Assembly: GCA_025455285.1 (NCBI GenBank) | Contig: JALOMU010000085.1 | Coordinates: forward strand, 1-6,831 | DNA from: Flavihumibacter sp. | GTDB taxonomy: Bacteria; Bacteroidota; Bacteroidia; Chitinophagales; Chitinophagaceae | Length of the DNA: 6,831 nt | Reading direction: 5' to 3' | Part shown: piece by piece, positions 1 through 5,208 of the stretch | Layout of the letters: the number at the start of each line of letters is the position of its first letter | Numbering within the stretch: position 1 is the first letter of the stretch | Position numbers and translations under genes: made by a program | Notes under the pieces: generated by a model | Databases searched by the model: none | Told to the model about the DNA's origin: nothing | What the model saw: the letters and a program-made list of their open reading frames with translations, nothing else

Positions 1-614
1 AGCTGTTCAAAATAACGCAGTGTGGGAGCATAGCGGTGATTGCCATCGATGTAAGCAAGGTCAACTTTTTCAAGTTTCGCTAATAGAGGCTCAAGCGTTT
101 CATCGAAATTTCCGGTAATGGTGCTTATACCGGAGTAACCAAGCCGGTTGAAATTTTTATAGGCCTGCTCCGCTACCGCTGGTGCTCCTTCCAGCGTATA
201 TACTTCCGATTTCGTATTGCCTGCATAGAGATAAGCCGCCGACAAACCCATGGAAGTACCTAACTCTACAATAGTGCCAGGCTGAAAATAGTTAGACAAG
301 CGAAAAAGCAGCCTGCCCAGTTTTTGCGATTTCGAGGTGCGTTTGGTAATGGCAGAAATGCGTTCCTGGCGGATTCCTTTGCCTCCGGCACCGAGGTCTA
401 CCAGTTCAATGCGTTCATGGGTCTGCTCCAGTTGCATTCGTAGTTTTTCAATTGACGAGTAAGCATAATATTCACCACAATCATTCAGCACATCACGAAT
501 CAGGGAAAATACAAAAGGAGAATGAATACCATGCCCTTTCCCATTACCGGCATTTATCCAGTATCGCATATATTTCATTCCTAATACAACTGCACTGTAG
601 GACTTATGCTTCAT
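1..614 (-). CDS. SAM-dependent class I methyltransferase, C-terminus cut by window edge
   Basis: The minus-strand frame opens at an ATG at 614 and stays open to the left edge, giving 204 residues with no stop. A glycine-rich SAM-binding motif I is visible at about 115-123 (IVELGTSMG), followed by a ribose-binding acidic residue in YTLEGAP (E142) and a motif DLAYIDGNH at about 185-193, as in Rossmann-fold class I O-methyltransferase-like enzymes (Methyltransf_24 type). An N-terminal HGIHSPFVF motif (29-36) is, from memory, typical of a Bacteroidota methyltransferase group. The substrate is not predictable. The chosen ATG overlaps the end of folA by 11 bp, which suggests translational coupling with folA and thyA. 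In-frame ATGs at residues 13 and 16 are alternative starts. The methyltransferase family call is strong; the role in this operon is unknown. Confidence 0.85.
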   Translation of the reverse strand, partial: MKHKSYSAVVLGMKYMRYWINAGNGKGHGIHSPFVFSLIRDVLNDCGEYYAYSSIEKLRMQLEQTHERIELVDLGAGGKGIRQERISAITKRTSKSQKLGRLLFRLSNYFQPGTIVELGTSMGLSAAYLYAGNTKSEVYTLEGAPAVAEQAYKNFNRLGYSGISTITGNFDETLEPLLAKLEKVDLAYIDGNHRYAPTLRYFEQ

Positions 615-1116
615 TCGGATCATTTCCTATGCGATCCCAGATTTCAAAACTGTAGGGATATGCATGTTTGGCATCAGCAGAAAAATCCAGCCGGGAATGC
701 AGTTTCCATTCCGCTGCCGGCAATTCAGGGAAATAGGTATCGCCTTCAATAGTAGTATGCACGCGGGTTTGGTATACCCGGTGACAGAAAGCAAGGCTTT
801 GCTGATATATGTCTCCACCACCAATCACAAAAACTTCCTTTGCATCTGTATCACGGGCTGCAGTAAGCGCAGTTGTCCAGTCGTGTACCACAATCACGCC
901 CTCCGCTTCCCAATTGTTACGGGTAGTCAGTACGATATTAGTTCTTCCGGTAAGTGGTTTGCCCAGGCTCTCAAAGGTTTTCCTACCCATAATAACCGGC
1001 ATCGCCCAGGTCGTATTTTTGAAAAATTTCAGATCATTCGGCAACCTCCATAAGAGCTGATTATCCTTACCAATCACCTGATTTTCGCTAACCGCCACCA
1101 CTAAACTTATTTTCAT
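604..1116 (-). CDS. folA: Dihydrofolate reductase
   Basis: This 170-residue protein fits the usual bacterial DHFR length. It reduces 7,8-dihydrofolate to tetrahydrofolate with NADPH in the cytoplasm. Visible hallmarks are the N-terminal strand and Met20-like loop (VVAVSENQVIGKDNQLLWRLP, residues 6-26), the catalytic acidic residue D28 in LPNDLKFFK, the NADPH-binding IMGRKTFESLG (42-52) and TNIVLTTR (59-66), the glycine turn VIGGGDIY (97-104), and the late GDTYFP motif (125-130). It lies 33 bp after thyA on the same strand, and its last codons overlap the next gene. This is the classical thyA-folA pairing, in which FolA recycles the dihydrofolate made by ThyA. No strong Shine-Dalgarno sequence precedes the ATG, as is usual in Bacteroidota. 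The start is well supported because the first beta strand follows immediately. Confidence 0.97.
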   Translation of the reverse strand: MKISLVVAVSENQVIGKDNQLLWRLPNDLKFFKNTTWAMPVIMGRKTFESLGKPLTGRTNIVLTTRNNWEAEGVIVVHDWTTALTAARDTDAKEVFVIGGGDIYQQSLAFCHRVYQTRVHTTIEGDTYFPELPAAEWKLHSRLDFSADAKHAYPYSFEIWDRIGNDPNEA

Positions 1117-1135
1117 AAACTGGTCTTTTACTTCT

Positions 1136-1149
1136 CACGTCACACGTCT
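1136..1149. repeat. Two tandem CACGTC heptamers between thyA and folA
   Basis: Two adjacent 7-bp units, CACGTCA (1136-1142) and CACGTCT (1143-1149), fill much of the 33-bp thyA-folA gap. Degenerate flanking units (TACTTCT before, TCATACA after) keep the same period loosely. Short tandem tracts built on CACGT are, from memory, recurrent in intergenic DNA of some Bacteroidota. The copy number here is too low to exclude chance. Confidence 0.4.
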
Positions 1150-1944
1150 TCATACAGCCACCGGCGCCTTTATTCCCGGATGACTCTGGTACCCCACCAG
1201 TTCAAAATCCTCATACCGGAATCCAAATAAATCTTTTACTTCCGGGTTCAATTTTAATTGTGGTAATGGGTATGGTGTTCTGCTTAACTGCAGTTTCACT
1301 TGTTCGAGATGATTGCTGTAGATATGTACATCTCCAAAGCTGTGAATGAAATCGCCTGGTTCAAGGTCACATACCTGTGCCAGCATGAGTGTTAATATGG
1401 CATAAGATGCAATGTTAAAGGGTACACCCAGAAACACATCAGCCGATCGCTGGTACAACTGGCAACTGAGTTTACCATTTGCTACATAAAACTGAAAGAG
1501 TGTATGACAGGGCATCAGCGCCATTTGGGGCAGATCGGCCACGTTCCAGGCGCTGACGATCATCCGCCGGCTATCCGGATTGGTTTTTAATTGTTTTACC
1601 AGATCACTGATCTGATCTACTACTTTTCCATCTTTTCCTTCCCAGGAACGCCACTGCTTCCCATAAACCGGGCCAAGCTCACCGTTAACATCCGCCCATT
1701 CATCCCATATACTTACCCCATTTTCCTTGAGATAGGCAATATTGGTAGAGCCCTGCAAAAACCAGAGCAACTCGTGAATAATACTTTTCAAATGAACTTT
1801 CTTGGTGGTAACAAGCGGAAAACCCTGCGCTAAGTCGAATCGCATCTGGTAGCCAAAACAACTGATGGTGCCGGTTCCTGTTCGATCCGATTTCTCCACC
1901 CCGTACTCCAGGATATGTTGCAATAACTGATGATACTGTTGCAT
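1150..1944 (-). CDS. thyA: Thymidylate synthase
   Basis: This 264-residue protein has the same length as E. coli ThyA and appears to align with it almost without gaps. It methylates dUMP to dTMP using 5,10-methylene-tetrahydrofolate, releasing dihydrofolate. Visible features are the phosphate-binding R21 in SDRTGTGT, the FPLVTTKK and [16 protein letters not shown] segments, [15 protein letters not shown], the [12 protein letters not shown] phosphate-binding arginines, the catalytic cysteine C146 in [30 protein letters not shown] with the dUMP-binding Asn, and HIYSNH. It ends in the conserved PGIKAPVAV with a C-terminal Val. It is the first gene of the minus-strand thyA-folA-methyltransferase unit. 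The 111-bp upstream region shared with the divergent methionine sulfoxide reductase gene carries the three-copy repeat. I see no clean -7/-33 pair for thyA itself. Confidence 0.98.
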   Translation of the reverse strand: MQQYHQLLQHILEYGVEKSDRTGTGTISCFGYQMRFDLAQGFPLVTTKKVHLKSIIHELLWFLQGSTNIAYLKENGVSIWDEWADVNGELGPVYGKQWRSWEGKDGKVVDQISDLVKQLKTNPDSRRMIVSAWNVADLPQMALMPCHTLFQFYVANGKLSCQLYQRSADVFLGVPFNIASYAILTLMLAQVCDLEPGDFIHSFGDVHIYSNHLEQVKLQLSRTPYPLPQLKLNPEVKDLFGFRYEDFELVGYQSHPGIKAPVAV

Positions 1945-1966
1945 GCTCGCAAGTTACAGATTAATT

Positions 1967-2007
1967 CACCCGACCGATGCCACCGGTCGGGTGGCACCGG
2001 TCGGGTG
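1967..2007. repeat. Three-copy inverted/direct repeat (REP-like) in the divergent promoter gap
   Basis: The 13-mer CACCGGTCGGGTG occurs twice in direct orientation (1981-1993 and 1995-2007, period 14). Its reverse complement occurs once at 1967-1979 with a single mismatch. A perfect 10-bp stem can form between 1967-1976 and either 1984-1993 (7-nt loop) or 1998-2007 (21-nt loop), so two hairpins are mutually exclusive. There is no adjacent T-run, so it does not look like an intrinsic terminator. An 8-bp direct repeat GATTAATT brackets it at 1959-1966 and 2041-2048. It may be a REP-type dispersed palindrome, an operator, or a 5'-leader structure for thyA. Confidence 0.8.
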
Positions 2008-2043
2008 AGAGAATCAGTGGGAAACTTGTGGAAACAAAATGAT

Positions 2044-2051
2044 TAATTTTG
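2044..2051 (+). promoter_or_regulatory. Bacteroidota -7 box (TAATTTTG) for the GAF/msr gene
   Basis: TAATTTTG matches the Bacteroidota sigma-ABfr -7 consensus TAnnTTTG exactly and is separated from the ATG at 2056 by only four bases. A TTG at 2026-2028 could act as the -33 element, although the 15-bp spacer is shorter than usual. Transcription would then start at or within a few bases of the ATG, giving a leaderless message. Confidence 0.5.
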
Positions 2052-2055
2052 CACC

Positions 2056-2526
2056 ATGGCAGAAGACTTACAGATTTTGAAAGGCACCAAAGAAGAACAG
2101 TACCGTTCCCTGATTCCGCAGATCAAAGGTTTGCTGGATGGCGAAACGGATGAAATTGCCAACCTTGCCAATATAGGCGCAGCCCTGAAAGAGCAATTCG
2201 GCTGGCTTTGGGTCGGATTTTATCTGGTAAAAAACGGACAACTGGTACTCGGACCTTTCCAGGGACCCGTTGCCTGCACCAGGATCCAATTGGGTCGTGG
2301 CGTTTGCGGTACGAGCTGGAAAGAAGCACGCACACTGATTGTACCAGATGTTGAGAAATTCCCCGGGCATATTGCCTGCAGCAGTTTATCCAGGTCTGAA
2401 ATCGTGGTTCCTTTGTTTCGCAACGGAGAAGTAATCGGCGTGCTGGATGTTGACAGTTCCGATTTAGATCAGTTCAATGAAACCGACAGCCGCTTCCTGG
2501 AAGAAATCGTCGCCCTTTTACAATAA
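2056..2526 (+). CDS. msrC: GAF-domain free methionine-(R)-sulfoxide reductase (fRMsr)
   Basis: This 156-residue protein is a single GAF domain and matches the free methionine-R-sulfoxide reductase family in length and layout. The family reduces free Met-R-O with thioredoxin-type electron donors and protects the cytoplasm from oxidised methionine. Motifs seen are the helix-rich start, FGWLWVGFYLV (48-58), LVLGPFQGPVACTRI (63-77), GRGVCGTSW (80-88), VPDVEKFPGHIACSSLSRSEIVVPL (96-120) and a C-terminal GVLDVDS. The three cysteines used by characterised fRMsr enzymes are all present at C74, C84 and C108. Conserved acidic residues that should bind substrate (D98, E115 and the DVDSSDLD segment) are also present. 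The gene is divergent from thyA, and its stop abuts the stop of the convergent coiled-coil gene. Only the exact in vivo activity is uncertain. Confidence 0.93.
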   Translation: MAEDLQILKGTKEEQYRSLIPQIKGLLDGETDEIANLANIGAALKEQFGWLWVGFYLVKNGQLVLGPFQGPVACTRIQLGRGVCGTSWKEARTLIVPDVEKFPGHIACSSLSRSEIVVPLFRNGEVIGVLDVDSSDLDQFNETDSRFLEEIVALLQ

Positions 2527-2886
2527 CTAACCTACCGCCACCAACGGAGCAGGAGTTTCTCGTTGAATCTGGCCTTGCAACCGATCCAATCCCTGAACCA
2601 GTTGCTCCTGTATGCCGGAAAGAAAACGGGCCTGTTGCTGCAATTGATCCTGCAATCTATGCAGTTCGACTTCTTTAACCTGTACAGTCTGCCTTAACTC
2701 CTGAAGCGCATTCTCTTTGTACTGTAATTCCTGGCGGATCTGCTCCTCGCGGGCTTCCACATCATGGTAATTACGAATCCGCTGCGAGAGCTGATTTTGT
2801 AATAATTCAATCTGCAATTGTTTTTCCTGCAGCATGTCCTGCAAAAAGCGGACATCCGTTTCTGTTTGCTTGAACTCCTGTTCCAT
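2527..2886 (-). CDS. Gln-rich coiled-coil protein, function unknown
   Basis: The chosen ATG at 2886 gives 119 residues, of which about 5-108 are a nearly uninterrupted, very Gln/Glu/Leu-rich amphipathic helix with heptad-like Leu/Ile spacing (for example MLQEKQLQIELLQNQL and KEVELHRLQDQL). A short non-helical tail, TPAPLVAVG, ends the protein. No signal peptide, membrane segment or enzymatic motif is visible, so it is probably a cytoplasmic structural or scaffold protein. It lies 11 bp after the small membrane-protein gene on the same strand. The frame is open upstream to a GTG at 2976, but that extension (rich in Lys, Ser and Thr) overlaps the membrane gene in another frame, so the ATG is preferred. 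A -1 frameshift at the A8 run would fuse the two proteins. Its stop codon touches the msrC stop on the other strand. I do not recognise a named family. Confidence 0.7.
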   Translation of the reverse strand: MEQEFKQTETDVRFLQDMLQEKQLQIELLQNQLSQRIRNYHDVEAREEQIRQELQYKENALQELRQTVQVKEVELHRLQDQLQQQARFLSGIQEQLVQGLDRLQGQIQRETPAPLVAVG

Positions 2887-2897
2887 AGCCTGGATTT

Positions 2898-2908
2898 TTA
2901 TTTTTTTT
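2898..2908 (-). other. A_AAA_AAA slippery heptamer directly before a stop codon
   Basis: On the minus strand the membrane gene ends CAA AAA AAA TAA, an A8 run (2908-2901) plus stop (2900-2898). In the reading frame this contains A_AAA_AAA, the classic -1 slippage heptamer. The -1 frame continues ATA AAA ATC CAG GCT ATG into the coiled-coil gene without a stop. I see no convincing downstream stem or upstream Shine-Dalgarno-like stimulator, so function is unproven. The run could also favour transcriptional slippage or be a sequencing length error. Confidence 0.45.
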
Positions 2909-3080
2909 GTGAAATGGTTTCGCGAAGCTGCGCTTCCTGTGGATCCAGTTTTCTCTTTCGCCGATAATGCAACCACAGAACCCCAAAAACAGTGAGTACA
3001 ATCACGGGAATGCTGCAGATTACTACCACCTGCGCGTATCGTCCTACCTCGTAGGTAGTAACGGCCAATAACTGAATCAT
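2898..3080 (-). CDS. Small single-pass membrane protein, function unknown
   Basis: With the ATG at 3080 this is a 60-residue protein. It has a short N-terminal segment, one hydrophobic helix at about residues 17-38 (from QVVVICSIP to GVLWLHY), then a strongly basic RRKRK stop-transfer cluster and a charged cytoplasmic tail (LDPQEAQLRETISQKK). By the positive-inside rule the C-terminus faces the cytoplasm, where it could meet the coiled-coil protein encoded 11 bp downstream. The same frame extends to a GTG at 3122 (74 residues, adding EAAWVDFYAKLLS). I prefer the ATG because of start-codon usage, but the choice is uncertain as neither has a clear ribosome binding site. It follows the proline dehydrogenase gene by about 100 bp. 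No family is recognised. Confidence 0.65.
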   Translation of the reverse strand: MIQLLAVTTYEVGRYAQVVVICSIPVIVLTVFGVLWLHYRRKRKLDPQEAQLRETISQKK

Positions 3081-3183
3081 AGAAAGTAGTTTTGCGTAGA
3101 AGTCAACCCATGCTGCTTCCACTGCATCAACTATGGTACCAAAGCAAAAAAAAGTGGATAATTACCCGTGTTGTAAAAAGATT

Positions 3184-4407
3184 TTAACCTTTTGACCTGC
3201 GCTTTAATTCTTTTCGGATCAGGCTTAATTCTCTGCCGGTTTGTCCGGCTACTGAACTATTCTCCTGCGCGCGCCGCATAAGGTATGGAATAACATCACC
3301 AATAGGGCCAAATGGCAGGTATTTACTAACCGGACAGCCAGCTTTCGCCAGGTTAAAAGTGATATGATCACTCATGCCATACAACTGGGAAAAATGGATG
3401 TGCGGATGATCGTGCGAAAGTCCTTTTTGATCAAGTAACTGAACGGCAAATAAATTACTGTATTCGTTATGTGATGCTACTATCGTTGCAATTCTTTCCA
3501 GGTGCTCGATGCAAAATTCAACTGCCCAGTTATAATCCCGGTCACAGGCTTCCTTGTTTGGTTGGATAGGCGAACGATAACTCATTTGCTCTGCACGCTT
3601 TCGCTCTTTCTCCATATACGCGCCACGTACCAGTTTGGCACCGAGTATAAAATCTTTTTTCTCCGCCTGTTGGTAACTGTCTTTCAGAAACTGTAACCGA
3701 TCGTGCCGATACAACTGAACCGTATTATAAATAATTGCCTTGCCCCTATTATACTTTTCCATCATCTGCATCACCAGTGCATCTACAGGATCCTGAATCC
3801 AGCTTTCTTCCGCATCAATCAATACTCCCACCTGCTGCCTGGCTGCAGCATCACAAATCCGTTCCATGCGTACCACTACCCGATTCCATTCAGCATGTTC
3901 TGATTCACTCAACACTTCAGTATGAACACGACCTTCAAAACCACTTTTTGCCTGAGCTGCTGTATCCAGTTTTTCAAGTAAACCGAATCTGGCCAATCCC
4001 GTCACCTTAATACTCATGAAGGGAATATTCATTTGAGTAGCCGCATAATTCACCACTTTCAAAAACTCCTCACAGGCATGATCCAGTCCGGCCTCACCAT
4101 AATCGCCTCCTTCCACACCATAGTCAAGGATCACCTGTACATTGTATTTATCCAACAGGTTAGCAACGTTTGCGGTTTCTTCCAGGGATTCACCGCCTAC
4201 AAACTGTTCGAATAAGGTGTTTCGTATTAGGCCTTTAACCGGCAATCCCGCTTTGATAGCCCAGGGAGTGATCCAGGTCCCTAATTTTACTAACGGCGCA
4301 TACCCCATGGAGCCAAAAAGGAATGCCGCTTTTTTTAAGGCTTTATCAGATTTATACGCAAACGCATTTTCGGTGTTGTCAAAAGAAAGTAGGGATTTTG
4401 GATCCAT
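3184..4407 (-). CDS. Proline dehydrogenase, monofunctional (PutA-type PRODH domain)
   Basis: This 407-residue flavoenzyme oxidises L-proline to 1-pyrroline-5-carboxylate with FAD and passes electrons to the quinone pool. It is the first step of proline breakdown. The PRODH barrel is recognisable from VQVILDYGVEG (90-100), IKVTGLARFG (133-142), VLIDAEES (195-202), KLVRGAYMEKER (258-269), SHNEYS (312-317), QLYGMSD (341-347), YLPFGP (363-368) and YLMRRAQEN (375-383), which contains the paired arginines R378/R379 that hold the proline carboxylate. There is no P5C dehydrogenase domain, so the second step must be encoded elsewhere. The ATG at 4407 is chosen; a GTG at 4482 would add 25 residues overlapping the upstream reductase gene and is less likely. 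A -7-like TATTTTTG lies just upstream. The membrane and coiled-coil genes follow. Confidence 0.95.
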   Translation of the reverse strand: MDPKSLLSFDNTENAFAYKSDKALKKAAFLFGSMGYAPLVKLGTWITPWAIKAGLPVKGLIRNTLFEQFVGGESLEETANVANLLDKYNVQVILDYGVEGGDYGEAGLDHACEEFLKVVNYAATQMNIPFMSIKVTGLARFGLLEKLDTAAQAKSGFEGRVHTEVLSESEHAEWNRVVVRMERICDAAARQQVGVLIDAEESWIQDPVDALVMQMMEKYNRGKAIIYNTVQLYRHDRLQFLKDSYQQAEKKDFILGAKLVRGAYMEKERKRAEQMSYRSPIQPNKEACDRDYNWAVEFCIEHLERIATIVASHNEYSNLFAVQLLDQKGLSHDHPHIHFSQLYGMSDHITFNLAKAGCPVSKYLPFGPIGDVIPYLMRRAQENSSVAGQTGRELSLIRKELKRRSKG

Positions 4408-4425
4408 GCCGGTACATTGAGGCCG

Positions 4426-4433
4426 CAAAAATA
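4426..4433 (-). promoter_or_regulatory. Bacteroidota -7 box (TATTTTTG) upstream of proline dehydrogenase
   Basis: Read on the minus strand, TATTTTTG matches TAnnTTTG and ends 18 bases before the ATG at 4407, placing a likely start site about 10-14 bases upstream of translation. It lies in the 34-bp gap after the short-chain dehydrogenase stop. No clear -33 TTG is seen at normal spacing, so this is a moderate call. Confidence 0.45.
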
Positions 4434-4441
4434 AGGCAATT

Positions 4442-5158
4442 TCAGATCGCCTGGTGATTGAAAGGTTGGAGCACCATTTCACTTACTACCCCACTGGCTG
4501 GTTGCTGGCAGAGAAACCAGATCGCACGTGCCGCTTCTTCCGCCGTTACCATTTTTTCTCTCTGAACGCGTAAATCAATAGTATCCCAGAAAGGCGAATC
4601 CACACCACCCAGGAAAAGATTGGTGAACCGAACATCTGTGCGCTTCAGTTCTTCCCGGATACTTTGCAACATACCAACCAATCCATACTTGGACGCACTA
4701 TAGGCAGCAGCACCCGCCATAGGTACCTTACCCAGAATGCCCGGCACATGAATGATCAGTCCTTTTTTCTTTGCTTTAAATTCCGGGAGAAATTTCCGGA
4801 GCAACAAAAAAGGTGCAAACAAATTCAGTTGCAGGGTGTGCATAAACTCTTCAGGACTCAACTGATCAGCCGGTTTAATAATACCAATACCAGAGGCGTT
4901 TATTAATATATCAATAGAGGGCATAACAGCTGAAAATTGCTGAAACAGCCGATCTGCTGCTGCTTCTTTGGTCAAATCCGCAGCCATCCAGTTTTGCGGA
5001 TCTAGGTCCAGACTATCTGCCAGTGTTTTAAGCTTACTTTCGGTACGACCCGTTAAAAACAATTTCGCTCCAGAAGCCGCCAGCATTTTGGCAGCAGCCT
5101 GCCCGATTCCTCCTGTTGCACCTGCCAATAGTATCGATTTCCCTTTTATGGATTCCAT
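4442..5158 (-). CDS. Short-chain dehydrogenase/reductase (SDR) with atypical active site
   Basis: This 238-residue protein is a classical SDR with a Rossmann fold that uses NAD(P)H. The cofactor motif GATGGIG is at 13-19, GR at 37-38 after beta-2 hints at NADP(H) preference, and D61 in AADL follows the adenine-ring pattern. The usual NNAG motif is altered to NASG (87-90), N112 of the catalytic tetrad is present, and Y153-x3-K157 is intact in AAYSASKYG. The position normally holding the catalytic serine, 13 residues before the tyrosine, is G140 in HVPGILGK. The substrate is unknown. The C-terminus is short (EMVLQPFNHQAI). It lies 34 bp upstream of proline dehydrogenase on the same strand and is divergent from the photolyase gene with a 50-bp gap. 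Activity may be altered or lost. Confidence 0.9.
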   Translation of the reverse strand: MESIKGKSILLAGATGGIGQAAAKMLAASGAKLFLTGRTESKLKTLADSLDLDPQNWMAADLTKEAAADRLFQQFSAVMPSIDILINASGIGIIKPADQLSPEEFMHTLQLNLFAPFLLLRKFLPEFKAKKKGLIIHVPGILGKVPMAGAAAYSASKYGLVGMLQSIREELKRTDVRFTNLFLGGVDSPFWDTIDLRVQREKMVTAEEAARAIWFLCQQPASGVVSEMVLQPFNHQAI

Positions 5159-5199
5159 GAATCTGTTTTACCTAGCAACAATGCGCATTGGTTTTTGTT

Positions 5200-5207
5200 T
5201 ATTTCTG
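5200..5207 (+). promoter_or_regulatory. Near-match -7 box (TATTTCTG) one base before the photolyase ATG
   Basis: TATTTCTG differs from TAnnTTTG by one base and is followed by a single base and then the ATG at 5209. The position is close to, but even tighter than, the msrC arrangement, and no good -33 element is seen. It is a weak call, made mainly because the 50-bp divergent gap must hold a promoter for this gene. Confidence 0.25.
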
Positions 5208-5208
5208 C

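Noticed and set aside
452..655. A 67-codon His-rich plus-strand open frame
   Set aside because: It is antisense to the methyltransferase and the end of folA; its composition reflects the reverse complement of real codons.
664..1053. A 129-codon plus-strand open frame antisense to folA
   Set aside because: It lies wholly inside folA, which has all DHFR motifs, and its translation shows no family features.
1967..2007. Intrinsic terminator or riboswitch at the repeat
   Set aside because: No U-run follows either hairpin on either strand, it lies between divergent gene starts, and it matches no riboswitch core I know.
2887..2976. GTG-started N-terminal extension of the coiled-coil protein
   Set aside because: It overlaps the membrane-protein gene in another frame, lacks the coiled-coil pattern and uses a GTG; the ATG at 2886 fits better. 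The open frame is still relevant to the slippage idea.
3123..3183. Possible terminator between proline dehydrogenase and the membrane gene
   Set aside because: There is a T8 tract on the minus strand but no GC-rich stem before it, so I see no terminator.
3735..4010. A 91-codon plus-strand frame antisense to proline dehydrogenase
   Set aside because: It is a shadow of a gene with clear PRODH motifs.
4408..4482. GTG-started 25-residue extension of proline dehydrogenase
   Set aside because: It overlaps the SDR coding end and has no PRODH similarity; the ATG at 4407 is closer to a -7-like box.
5188..5208. TTG start seven codons upstream of the photolyase ATG
   Set aside because: The ATG at 5209 starts right at the first beta strand of the antenna domain, and TTG is a rare start.
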